Shown: piece after piece, positions 47,001 through 55,540 of the stretch
How positions within the stretch are numbered: the stretch's first letter is position 1
How the letters are laid out: each line of letters opens with the position of its first letter
Source of the DNA: Butyrivibrio sp. AC2005
GTDB lineage: Bacteria > Bacillota > Clostridia > Lachnospirales > Lachnospiraceae
DNA: 64,000 nt
Direction: 5' to 3'
Assembly (NCBI RefSeq): GCF_000424145.1
Contig: NZ_AUJI01000014.1
Coordinates: forward strand, 1-64,000
Position numbers and translations under genes: made by a program
The notes under the pieces: model-generated
The model's database searches: none
The model's input: the letters and a program-made list of their open reading frames with translations, nothing else
Told to the model about the DNA's origin: nothing

Positions 47001-50000
47001 GGAATTTATATGATGTTACAGCTTCACCCTCACGTATCTCTTCATATTTATCCTGACCAATCTTTGTATAGGTTCCGCCAAATTCAGTATCTATTACAGG
47101 TAAGCTTCCACCATCTATTTGACTGCTATACCCCGGATCGCTATCAATAATGTTATATTCTATTGTGAATTTTAGCGCTTCCTCCTTAACTAATTTCCAT
47201 ACTGCCTTTATGGTTATTGTTGTTCCCATCTGTTCAGCTGCGAAATCAACAATATCTCCCGGAATATAGGAGCCATCTGTCAAAGTTCCTGCATATCCTT
47301 TTATTTTCCAGCCAACAAATTCATAAGTATACTTTTTACCTGAATCCATGGAAACATATTTGTCAGCTACCGGATCTTTTAAAGTATATTCATATGCACT
47401 TTCATTTTGTTTAATCGAGACTTCTTCCGTTGTTGCAAGAGGCAGATTATTCTTAAGCCCCTTATCTCCCGTAGCCTTTCCATAAACATAATTTATCGTC
47501 AATACTTTTTGGCTGGAACTGTCTGCAGCCAGATTAAACCAGTCATCATCATAATTTTTAACGACATCAGTATGTGCCTGGAAACTTTTAGCCTTATAAT
47601 TCAAAGAATACTGATACTGACTGTCTTTTGTAGTAATTCTTATTCTTCCGTTCAGTTTGGTTGATATATAGAACATCTGCGGATTATCTGTATAACTTAC
47701 ATTTCCTCTCTTTGCATGTCCATAAGTTATATTCAGATACTTTCCTGCATACTCTCCGTTTTTGATTACTATATAATATCCAAACTTCTCATCCTGCTTT
47801 ATAAATTCAAAAATACCAAGATCATTACCCGAAGTAATTTCACCGTTAGCAACAGTAATTACTTCTCCCTTTATGCATTGTTGAATTCCACCATCTCTGT
47901 TTACCGGAATAATATCATTTCTCATTCCATATTTATTATCTGCAGAATAGATAACGTATTCACCGCTGATATTTACATCCTGAATCAGTAACATCCTGGA
48001 ATTTTCTGAAACATTAAGCATATCCGGTTCTTCAACAATCCTGAACTTATCTGCAGTATCTGACTCCTTAAATACAATACATTCAAGGCAATACCCCGGC
48101 TTATCAAGACTCTCTATTACATGATAGTCTCCCATATCCATTATTCTGAATCTGGCAGCTCTATCCAGTGTACAGTTTGTCTTGACAGACATGGTTGCTG
48201 TATCAGCATCAAATCCTATATAATTCGATCCATTGTGAATCCTATATCCGTTATTGCTAGCTGTGAATGTCCATGCAGTTGCTTCAAACGGCACAGTTGT
48301 GCCATTTCTGGCACCGGTACTGTCATATTTTAAGAACTGACCACCTGCTGTAATATATAAATCCTGACCGTTAAGTGATCTGTCTCCGATATCCGTAGAA
48401 TCTACTGCCTCCGAAAGAACAAGCTTTGTTCCTTCCGCAGACACATTAAGACTACTTACATAATCTGTTGTAGCACCATATCCCAGGTATTTATTTATTT
48501 CATTTGATTTAGCAAGGCATATTCTATGATAGCTGTCCCAATCAGTTACAGTAAACCGGCTTGAATTTTCTTCTGTATCAGGATGCCATCCGGTTATTGT
48601 TATCGGATCTGTTTCCGACAGAGTCACCGTTAAGTAATCTGTCCCGTTAAATATCTGATATCCGTCGCCTTCGGTTTTAAATGACCATGCGGTTGCCTTT
48701 GTACTATCATCCGTTGAGGAAAGTGTTTTTACTCCTTCTTCCTCCTTTATGCTCAAATATCTGATAACAGAAGGCTCTTCGCTATCGTCAACATACGATA
48801 TGTAATATGCGCTACCGTCAAGAGCGGTATCAAAGACATCAAAATTAGGAAGTGAAACTATTGTATAATTCGAAAAGCTATTTGCAGCAAACTCTATTAT
48901 TCCATCATTGACAGCAGATTCTACAGCTTCGACCGAATCTCCAAAATGAACAACCTTGATCTCTTCGTCTTCTTTGCCAATCTCATCTTGGATGAGCTGA
49001 ACTGATACCTTTACATCCTTAGTCGGTTGATAGATATCTCCCGTTTCCTTGTCAACAAAGGATATATCAAAAATTCTGGCCATTCTCACATATTCGCTAT
49101 AAGTTCCAAGCTCCTTGGCACTTTCCTCAATATATCCTGCATATTCTTCATTTTCCACCGTCACTTCAGATACAGTAAGTTCTGCATTCGCAGGTATGCC
49201 GGATGCATTATCATAATCAACGGTTATACTATAAACACTTTCATCTGACGCAATTACTGTCTTCTGTTGTACAGGCTGTACAAGAACAAATACCGAAAAG
49301 CCATCTGTTTCAAAACTTACCTTATCGGCAGGTGTTCTGGCAGCGGGATTGTCATCTGTTTCTCCGTTTTCTTCATCTTCATTGGTAACATCTGCTTCAA
49401 TTATCTGTGGTTCCTCATTTTTCATATGAACTGCAGCCAGTTCATCATCTGCAAACAGTTCATTATTCGTATATAAACCATCAGCTTGAATTTCAACATA
49501 TACAGGTGCTTCCGGCTGGATTTCCTCACCATCCTTTTGAATAGAAAGATCAAAAAGCCTATAGCTTGCAACATCCTCAGCTTCTATTTCCATTGCCTCT
49601 GTAGCATCACTAACAAGCTGTCCATAGTCATAGTCCTCACTATCCTCAGCTATATCTGTAACACAAAGTTCAGCTCCTTCAGGAATATTTGCGTCCGTTC
49701 CAAAGTATACGGCTATTCCCCTATCCTTATCCTCCAGAACGCCTTCATATAATTTTTCTTCCGCATACTCTTTCTCATCTATATTACCTTTTTCTGTTGT
49801 TTCAACAGAATTCTTAGAACTTCCGGATAATATATCTTTTAGTGTATCCTCCCCATTTTCACCTGTAGATTGATTTGTTGTTCCCTCTGCAGTTTCTTCC
49901 TTTTTATTCTCGTTCTCTTCTTTTACTTCTTCAGAATTGGTGGCAGTATTCTCCTGCTGCGCCTCACTTCCGTTTGCATCATTTGCACTCTCCCCTGAAT

Positions 50001-53000
50001 TGTTCGCTGTCTCTTCGGATGAAGCTGCTTCATTCGATGCATTATCCGCATTCTGAGGCTGGCTTTCTCCTGAAGCTTCTTCCTGAGATTGGTTTTCTCC
50101 TGAAGCTTCATTCTGAGACTGACCTTCTCCTGAAGCTTCTTCCTGAGACTGACCTTCTCCCGTAGCTTCTTCCTGAGGCTGATTTTCTCCTGAAGCTTCC
50201 TCCTGAGATTGATTTTCTCCTGAAGCTTCATTTTGGGATTGATCTTCCCCGGAGCCTTCGTTCTGGCTATTTTCCTGTTGTTCTTCCTGCTCAGTTGTAT
50301 TCTCTTCAGGCGCAGCAGACTCTCCATTCGAGGAGTCCTGATTCTCTGTAGTCACATCCTGATCATTCAAATCCTCTTCCGGTATAGGCTCAGTAATAAC
50401 TGCCTCAGCAAGAGCTCTTACAACATCTGAATTCCTAATGTCGGAAGCTACCGCCTTAATAACCGCAAACGGGTCAATTTCATGTCTGGTATCTCTTACT
50501 ATTCCATCAGGATTCTTAACAAATGTTTCTACTATCGGCCAATCACCATAATGTGCATCTACAAAGAATAATTCTGAAAATGATCCTCCTCTTAATTTTG
50601 AAACAAAGGGGAATCCATAAATTGCAGGTTGAAGATTTGAATCGTATCTGTGAGTTTTTTCACCTCGCAAAATAGTAAGCTCCGAAGCAGGAAGCATAAA
50701 CTTGTTATACTCGTACCCCTCATCATTACTTATTTCTGAATCATCAATTGCTTTTATTCCATTTTCATCTTTGACAGTTCCGCCTATGCCCTTTAAATAA
50801 TTGCCATTATCAATCTGATTGATTAATTCAAAATATCTGTCTGCTGCAAGTGATGCTCCACCACTTCCAATAAATCCACCCTTACCTGATACACTTATCG
50901 GTGTATTCGATGTAGATGCAGCCGTTTCAAATAATACCTGTCCAACAGCATAGCAGTTGGTAATATTTCCACCAGAGGCTGTTCCTGCAAAACCTCCTAC
51001 AGTTGAAGCAGATGCAGAGCATGTAGAATAACTATTTTGAATTGTTGCTCCTGCTGATGTCCCGACAAAACCACCTGCGGATGAGCTTCCTATAACATTA
51101 ATTCTTCCTTTTGTACCTTCTGAAGTCTCTTTTCCGTATTTTCCGGGTTTATCATTTTCTGTTATGGTATGTCCACCTGAAAAGCTCTCATCAATTGATG
51201 TATTTGACGCCATACCAACCAGACCACCGGCCATTCCTCCCGTTGATCTGACATATAATGCTGCTGCGCATCCTGTAACTCTTCCACCGTCTATTTCACC
51301 AATAAGTCCCCCGGTTCCTGCTGATCCGGTGATTTCCAACCCTTCATCAGGATAATCTACGGTAGTTGCTACTGCTTCGCCGGAAGTAGCAAGTGTTCCA
51401 TTATAGGCAAGCACATTCTTTATTTCGTTGCTTCCTGTGCCCTTACCAATCAGTGCTCCTGCAGCCCCACCTGATGATTTGACACAAAGGTTCTTTATTA
51501 CAACTCCGTCTATATTACAGCTGTCTGCTTCTCCGATAATTCCGGCTGTATTTCCACTTCCGTTAATTGTTTCTTCCGGAATATTCTCATTGCTGTTATA
51601 TGCAAAAACATTCTTAACGGTTGAACCTGTCAGTCTTCCCGCAAGCATTCCTGCACTATTATTTGCAACCGTATTATTTATCTTAAACTCAGTAATAACA
51701 AGATTAGCAATTATTATGTTATTCTGATCACCAAATAAACCGATTTTTCTATTGGTTCCTAATATGGCATAACTGTCAGAAGTATCTACTTTCAGACGTC
51801 TTATTACATGATAATCATTCTGAGTGTAATCTGAATTTGAATTTTTCTCTTCAGGATTAACTGTTTCAACATCTGCCACTGAAGTTATTGCATTAACAGT
51901 GTTGTTCTCTGTCCTGTCGCCATTGAAGGATCTGAGTTCGGAATTAGTTATGGGAGTAAAGTTTCTAACCTGACCATTACCTTTGGGATATTTATTCTCA
52001 TCTTCAGCCCAATCGATATCATCCAGTAACACTGCCGCCATCGAAGAAGCCTCTCCGCCTGCTGCCATTCTGCTCTCAACCTTGGAAAAATCTTTTGCAA
52101 GATTCTGTAAGTGACGGGGATAAATGATTTGTGCAACACCAATGCCATTATCCACATCAAAGTCTGCATACAGGCTGTTTTCAACATTTGATACCGCCGT
52201 GGCTCCACGTGTAAGCTTTGAAACCTCCGAGCTGCTATTGTCCGTATCCCATACCTTAAAGGAAATGCTTATATCATCACCCGGTGTAATCTGACTTCCC
52301 AAATTACCACCGCTCTTTGTTTTTAACAGATTAAACTGCATATCCTTATCAAGTGAGTCAAGCTTAATATAACCTATAAGTCCATACTTTTCAGATGAAT
52401 CCCTTTGTGTTCCAAACGCTGATACCGGAATAGTTGTCTGTCCTGAACCGGTGGTATAAACAATTCCTGTCGTTCCATCTGTTTCAAGATAATTACTATC
52501 AGTATCCCCGCTATAGTTCTGCCATCTTATTTCATTAGCTGAAATATCTATTCCCTCGGAGCTGTTTCCACCCGAAGACTTTTCTCCCTTTACTGTCAGT
52601 TTGAATGCAATATTTGTTTTGCCTTCAATCTGTTTTCTTGTATTCTCATCTATTGTTATCTTTACAACACCTAATAAATCACGACTGTTAATTATCCAGG
52701 CTCCTGCTGAGAGACCTCCTTTCACATTAGCCCCAAGGAGTCCGGTTGCTCCTTCAGAATAATATCCGACATATGCATTATAAGCCGCAATTCTGTCCGC
52801 AGCTGTTCCCCTGAGAGGAGAGCCCAGGTCTGTTCCTGCAAGAGCTGCTATACTGGTTCCTGCCTTTTCCGGCTCATCGCAAACCACAGCAGCATATACA
52901 TCAAGACTTACAGGATCATATTCAATAACGATGGATGTTCCTCCACGCTCGGCGCTGAAAAATTTATCGTTAAATGCCTTATCTTTAAAAAACAGACTTG

Positions 53001-53367
53001 CTGCTTCAGAACCATCATCCGATGTAAGGTAAGCCAGCTGCGTATTTCCCCCAATGGAGAATTTGTTAGCATTGTATAATTCCTTAACTACACTTATTGT
53101 CTGTCCTTCGGCATTTACCTCATCACTCTTTTCCTGTGCAACAAACAGTTCCATCATCCTGCTTTGAGCAGCATAATAAACAGCCTCAGCTCTTTTATCA
53201 AGGTGAGACTGTCGCGTATTCTTTATTAGTTTATCGCCCACAATAAAGCCTATTGCAGACAAAACAAGCAGTATTGCTACTACCACAAGCAGTTCTACAA
53301 TACTAAATCCCCGTGCAGCTCTCTTTCTGCTGCCCATTACGTTTTTCACACTATTTACTTTTTTCAT
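44092..53367 (-). CDS. Giant modular type IV pilin (prepilin N-terminus fused to a large adhesin)
   Basis: 3091 residues. Residues 1-45 are a class III signal: basic leader RKRAARG, then FSIVELLVVVAILLVLSAIG with Glu5 after the predicted G/F cleavage. Further on: GLUG-type repeats at about 550-815 (GGFVGTSAGATIQNSYS); seven 10-residue E/Q/S-rich repeats at 1034-1103; two similar modules at about 1210-1290 and 1375-1460; two W-F-G-Y-NG modules at about 1520-1640 and 1665-1760; InlB-like repeats near 2012 and 2160; and at least three SpaA/Cna-type domains (from about 2620, 2790 and 2985; VDISFKKIDGYGEPLAGAEF). There is no LPXTG and no C-terminal membrane helix. Last gene of the pilus operon; probably a tip or surface adhesin. 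Confidence 0.9.
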   Translation of the reverse strand: MKKVNSVKNVMGSRKRAARGFSIVELLVVVAILLVLSAIGFIVGDKLIKNTRQSHLDKRAEAVYYAAQSRMMELFVAQEKSDEVNAEGQTISVVKELYNANKFSIGGNTQLAYLTSDDGSEAASLFFKDKAFNDKFFSAERGGTSIVIEYDPVSLDVYAAVVCDEPEKAGTSIAALAGTDLGSPLRGTAADRIAAYNAYVGYYSEGATGLLGANVKGGLSAGAWIINSRDLLGVVKITIDENTRKQIEGKTNIAFKLTVKGEKSSGGNSSEGIDISANEIRWQNYSGDTDSNYLETDGTTGIVYTTGSGQTTIPVSAFGTQRDSSEKYGLIGYIKLDSLDKDMQFNLLKTKSGGNLGSQITPGDDISISFKVWDTDNSSSEVSKLTRGATAVSNVENSLYADFDVDNGIGVAQIIYPRHLQNLAKDFSKVESRMAAGGEASSMAAVLLDDIDWAEDENKYPKGNGQVRNFTPITNSELRSFNGDRTENNTVNAITSVADVETVNPEEKNSNSDYTQNDYHVIRRLKVDTSDSYAILGTNRKIGLFGDQNNIIIANLVITEFKINNTVANNSAGMLAGRLTGSTVKNVFAYNSNENIPEETINGSGNTAGIIGEADSCNIDGVVIKNLCVKSSGGAAGALIGKGTGSNEIKNVLAYNGTLATSGEAVATTVDYPDEGLEITGSAGTGGLIGEIDGGRVTGCAAALYVRSTGGMAGGLVGMASNTSIDESFSGGHTITENDKPGKYGKETSEGTKGRINVIGSSSAGGFVGTSAGATIQNSYSTCSASASTVGGFAGTASGGNITNCYAVGQVLFETAASTSNTPISVSGKGGFIGSGGASLAADRYFELINQIDNGNYLKGIGGTVKDENGIKAIDDSEISNDEGYEYNKFMLPASELTILRGEKTHRYDSNLQPAIYGFPFVSKLRGGSFSELFFVDAHYGDWPIVETFVKNPDGIVRDTRHEIDPFAVIKAVASDIRNSDVVRALAEAVITEPIPEEDLNDQDVTTENQDSSNGESAAPEENTTEQEEQQENSQNEGSGEDQSQNEASGENQSQEEASGENQPQEEATGEGQSQEEASGEGQSQNEASGENQSQEEASGESQPQNADNASNEAASSEETANNSGESANDANGSEAQQENTATNSEEVKEENENKKEETAEGTTNQSTGENGEDTLKDILSGSSKNSVETTEKGNIDEKEYAEEKLYEGVLEDKDRGIAVYFGTDANIPEGAELCVTDIAEDSEDYDYGQLVSDATEAMEIEAEDVASYRLFDLSIQKDGEEIQPEAPVYVEIQADGLYTNNELFADDELAAVHMKNEEPQIIEADVTNEDEENGETDDNPAARTPADKVSFETDGFSVFVLVQPVQQKTVIASDESVYSITVDYDNASGIPANAELTVSEVTVENEEYAGYIEESAKELGTYSEYVRMARIFDISFVDKETGDIYQPTKDVKVSVQLIQDEIGKEDEEIKVVHFGDSVEAVESAVNDGIIEFAANSFSNYTIVSLPNFDVFDTALDGSAYYISYVDDSEEPSVIRYLSIKEEEGVKTLSSTDDSTKATAWSFKTEGDGYQIFNGTDYLTVTLSETDPITITGWHPDTEENSSRFTVTDWDSYHRICLAKSNEINKYLGYGATTDYVSSLNVSAEGTKLVLSEAVDSTDIGDRSLNGQDLYITAGGQFLKYDSTGARNGTTVPFEATAWTFTASNNGYRIHNGSNYIGFDADTATMSVKTNCTLDRAARFRIMDMGDYHVIESLDKPGYCLECIVFKESDTADKFRIVEEPDMLNVSENSRMLLIQDVNISGEYVIYSADNKYGMRNDIIPVNRDGGIQQCIKGEVITVANGEITSGNDLGIFEFIKQDEKFGYYIVIKNGEYAGKYLNITYGHAKRGNVSYTDNPQMFYISTKLNGRIRITTKDSQYQYSLNYKAKSFQAHTDVVKNYDDDWFNLAADSSSQKVLTINYVYGKATGDKGLKNNLPLATTEEVSIKQNESAYEYTLKDPVADKYVSMDSGKKYTYEFVGWKIKGYAGTLTDGSYIPGDIVDFAAEQMGTTITIKAVWKLVKEEALKFTIEYNIIDSDPGYSSQIDGGSLPVIDTEFGGTYTKIGQDKYEEIREGEAVTSYKFPNVGYEYNGRYVSYMETVDPDGYFGNKYIRTYQKTPGEYGRTYLFRGWRLEDGSIIRPYDLENGIYDLTDLDNDHDEKITLVSSWACDWKNTTSAAKSSTNLSILSDADQIDNPISAEDYIIETSSKYVHLGPAAFYSTDNDTNKILFSNEINSPSKGKYKYFVTFIQDMENYTQRAQEAAKVDKKIREELAGESGYFDDGVIDKNVHDKFHGAHDVDPYEENEKNRTWHISYLPSDEFVFKKLQESNLKIKYYDERTGTKVEIPKEELTPENYLIRWFVVKYQSSDVKAGFHVNGKITKKVSSVTITKTFKGDPVAVEAATADIDTISDTDSEADVQAKIAKAKNRFNITLKNAATGNGDSNANDTTSITDDTIMLTMLDRVSAGSFYAVTTRGKVDTNIYGFIKKTEKDGNITYTWVVPIEGNQNYIVKENNYTIHLQDSESEKEIVYGAEVTFNQTNTGDPDDEEYKPWNPEKRVKTNAEPLDAVDMDDNESTNFINTMKKTTVLNIKKVTDTKEPIKNVEFRIFKADKADSNDDALRLYNLHDDEDGEYSLLYENKEYVNVAKTNAEGLLKISIPQAEAEKTDTYIIKETIPEEYQGHNDTENIPQFKITIDDQGDIRVQKQDVKMKTAYGSIKPCNDDQFVPKEYDEQGVAKSEYFLVTNSNGVDISFKKIDGYGEPLAGAEFTFYDTSETGDANTFAGVLENNGTPFSGVIIKEGENEVTTEKVVSTAPQDEKGNNVVFKIPAGIYFMKETKLPDDAKYEYDYFVKAGDDPDVEENRKQYVYKLYVGEDNVKQAKEDVSNDTGLTIDVKLESDLDEDHKDEATKFVLVRMDKDNEKIDKECIKKGKSVIEKLGIINLSKAKCKVVLKKTGSGDLPYRGPKFDILRADLMSIAKNIDGSWISGDAGAFFIGKLGVGKYYLVESASGGAGENTKFEFEVKEDSDGIVRATEPKAPDKDPFTALTE
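50059..50268 (-). repeat. Seven 30-bp coding repeats in the giant pilin
   Basis: Seven in-frame units encode decapeptides such as SQEEASGENQ. They form a Glu/Gln/Ser/Gly-rich, unstructured linker between the pilin-plus-GLUG part and the distal modules. Repeat number may vary between strains. Confidence 0.9.
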
Positions 53368-53415
53368 ACCCCTGTTCTCCCAAACATAATAAATTTCTAT
53401 AGCGAATCTATAAGA

Positions 53416-53985
53416 TTAATTGTCTTCTTTTTGTTCTCTGGGCACATCGATGACATATTCCCCTTTTGTCAACTCCCTGCCCTTTTTATCAGACACCGTA
53501 ATAGCTACTTTAAACTTCCAATATGGATTATCACCTTCCTTTGTCTTCTCCGGTGAATTAATAACTGCATTTACCCTTAATTCTTCAGCATATTTTTCTG
53601 ATCCATCCCCCAAAATCGGATAATATTGTTTATTCCCATCTATGCTTTCAAGATAAATAGTATTATCTCCCGTTACAAGCTTACATCTGCCTCCAATAAG
53701 GCCACTTCCATCTACAAATGTGCTTCCATCCTCATCAAATCCACTTGCCGTAGTGAGTTCGGCTCTGACAAAGTCCATCAATGTAGACATTATCATCTGT
53801 GACTTTGACCGGTTTGTACTCTCTCTATACTGGTCAGCTGCCAGTCTCATTGATTGTGATACAAGAAAAGTTGCAAGCAACAAAATCAGGACAGCAAGAA
53901 GCATTTCAATAATGGAAAAGCCTTTACTGCCTGAATTCCTTATTTTTTTTTGTAATTGTTTACCTGATTTCTTTATAATTCTCAT
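53416..53985 (-). CDS. Minor prepilin, PilW/PilJ-like
   Basis: 189 residues. Prepilin motif SKGFSIIEMLLAVLILLLAT with Glu5, after a 23-residue basic leader. Globular part of about 140 residues containing two beta-rich segments (GSGLIGGRCKLVTGDNTIYL). Probably primes pilus assembly or sits at the tip with its neighbours. It directly precedes the giant pilin gene. Confidence 0.82.
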   Translation of the reverse strand: MRIIKKSGKQLQKKIRNSGSKGFSIIEMLLAVLILLLATFLVSQSMRLAADQYRESTNRSKSQMIMSTLMDFVRAELTTASGFDEDGSTFVDGSGLIGGRCKLVTGDNTIYLESIDGNKQYYPILGDGSEKYAEELRVNAVINSPEKTKEGDNPYWKFKVAITVSDKKGRELTKGEYVIDVPREQKEDN

Positions 53986-53996
53986 TCCCCAAATCT

Positions 53997-54227
53997 TTAT
54001 TCGATGGTAAAACCGGTCACCTCAACATGATTGTCAAAGCCACCACTCCCATTTTCCGCACTGTAATATACAGATTTCTCCTTTGACTGCTTATTTGCTT
54101 TTGTTGCGGCAACAATTGCTCCCGGTAGCATTACCAGCGCAACAGCCGCTATCAATAGAGCAAAAAGCGTTTCAATAAGCGTTTCCCCAACACTATTTCT
54201 AATCTTTTCCCTGATATTGCTCCTCAT
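53997..54227 (-). CDS. Minor prepilin, PilV-like, very short
   Basis: 76 residues. VGETLIETLFALLIAAVALV is a pilin-type helix with cleavage likely after the Gly in VG/E, so that Glu of LIE lies at the expected fifth or sixth position. Almost no globular domain remains (about 30 residues). Placement in the minor pilin cluster (W-V-X order) supports the PilV-type role. Confidence 0.75.
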   Translation of the reverse strand: MRSNIREKIRNSVGETLIETLFALLIAAVALVMLPGAIVAATKANKQSKEKSVYYSAENGSGGFDNHVEVTGFTIE

Positions 54228-54247
54228 TATTACTCATTCCTCTGATT

Positions 54248-54892
54248 TTAATTACCGTTTTTATCTTTTACTCTTGAGGTAACATACATACCATCCTTTG
54301 ACCAGGATATGTAGGTTACTTCTTTTTTCTGGAACTTTCCGTTTGAATCCTTGGGTTTTAAATAGTCATCCTCCTTAACAGTCACCGCTGTTCCCGGTAT
54401 AGTCAGTGTAAGGGGATAATCGGTTACTGCATTCTCCATCCAGACATCTACTGTTATGGTATAGTCCTTGCTCATGGTTATTCTTCCCTTGAGCTCAGCA
54501 TTTTTTAGCAATTCTGTTCCGGAATAACTAAAGGTTATGTTCTTTGTCCCCCCGCCGGCTTTTGCCATTTCCTTAACACTTATTCCAAGTTCATCCTTCA
54601 TGCCTTCTACCGCAGTAGTTCCGGCGCTGTTACTTTCCTGTCCCTCATATTCTTTATCATAGACAAAAGAAGCATTATCTTCCATGCAGTTCTGAATAAG
54701 TCTTATTGCTTCCGTAGTTGCAGAATATGCAATTTCGACCTTTCTTTCCTCTGCAGTCCTCTCTGCGTTAAGTATTGCTGCATTAACTATAGCAATAGCC
54801 ACAAATGCCACGATCAAAAATACGACAAGTGCCAGTATTACAGACGCTCCCTTATTATTAAATTTCTCCCGAAAACACTTTTTTCTTCTCAT
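54248..54892 (-). CDS. PilX-like minor pilus protein
   Basis: 214 residues. N-terminus NNKGASVILALVVFLIVAFVA resembles the PilX type, in which the pilin helix begins after G/A; Glu5 is absent. C-terminal half is beta-rich with DYTITVDVWMENAV. Such proteins often promote assembly or aggregation in other systems; its role here is inferred from position. Confidence 0.72.
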   Translation of the reverse strand: MRRKKCFREKFNNKGASVILALVVFLIVAFVAIAIVNAAILNAERTAEERKVEIAYSATTEAIRLIQNCMEDNASFVYDKEYEGQESNSAGTTAVEGMKDELGISVKEMAKAGGGTKNITFSYSGTELLKNAELKGRITMSKDYTITVDVWMENAVTDYPLTLTIPGTAVTVKEDDYLKPKDSNGKFQKKEVTYISWSKDGMYVTSRVKDKNGN

Positions 54893-54906
54893 GTCCCATC
54901 TCGTAG

Positions 54907-55539
54907 TTAAAACCCAAATATCGCACTATCACTTGAGCTGTTATTTTTCTCCGACTCATCCTCCGGCAGTTCCTTATCAGGAGTTCCGCCCTGCATTGTC
55001 TCATAAAAATCTCCGGTAAGACTAACTGTTACTTCATCATCATTTATATTTGTGCCGAACAAAACCGGTGAAGCCACAACATTATTAACAAGGCAGCGTA
55101 TCTCACTTGATTCCAGCTTCTCAATTATTTCCTCTGCCTCTGTAAAATTTTTTACAGTAAATCCCATCTCAAATTCTCTTCTTATGAGATCACCATTTCT
55201 TGTCAGTTTTGTAAACTTCACAGAATAATTAATTGTATCGCTTAAAAGAGCATGAAGGAAATCCAGTTCATCTTTTCCGGCATTGTAGCTTGGAAGATAA
55301 CTAAGTGACTTAACTTCATCTCCATTTAAAGCCTCTGACATATCATTGATTCTTTTAAGCTTGTTCTGAACAACCTCCAGCTCCGTTGTGAGAGCATTCT
55401 GTTCCTGTATCGCAGACTGTATTCCCTGCTCTATCGGAGTTGATACCAAAAGATAGTATAATGCCCCAAGAATTATGATAAACAGTATTACCAACAGTAT
55501 TTTTTCACTTTTCGTAAAAGCCTTATTTAGTATATTCAC
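54907..55539 (-). CDS. PilO-like type IV pilus assembly protein
   Basis: 210 residues from a GTG start at 55539; AAGGAG lies 7 nt upstream, within the end of the preceding gene. One membrane helix (KILLVILFIIILGALYYLLV, about 13-32), coiled coil (QNALTTELEVVQNKLKRI), then a ferredoxin-like domain. Tail is disordered (PEDESEKNNSSSDS). Pairs with PilN in the inner-membrane alignment complex. Confidence 0.82.
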   Translation of the reverse strand: MNILNKAFTKSEKILLVILFIIILGALYYLLVSTPIEQGIQSAIQEQNALTTELEVVQNKLKRINDMSEALNGDEVKSLSYLPSYNAGKDELDFLHALLSDTINYSVKFTKLTRNGDLIRREFEMGFTVKNFTEAEEIIEKLESSEIRCLVNNVVASPVLFGTNINDDEVTVSLTGDFYETMQGGTPDKELPEDESEKNNSSSDSAIFGF

Positions 55540-55540
55540 T

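Noticed and set aside
49923-50327. Open frame of 134 codons with repeats (KINLRRKLQE-like) opposite or shifted to the giant pilin
   Set aside because: It is only the decapeptide repeat of the giant pilin read in another frame.
44092-53367. Sortase-anchored surface protein
   Set aside because: SpaA/Cna-type domains suggested it, but there is no LPXTG motif, membrane helix or charged tail at the C-terminus; the prepilin helix provides the anchor.
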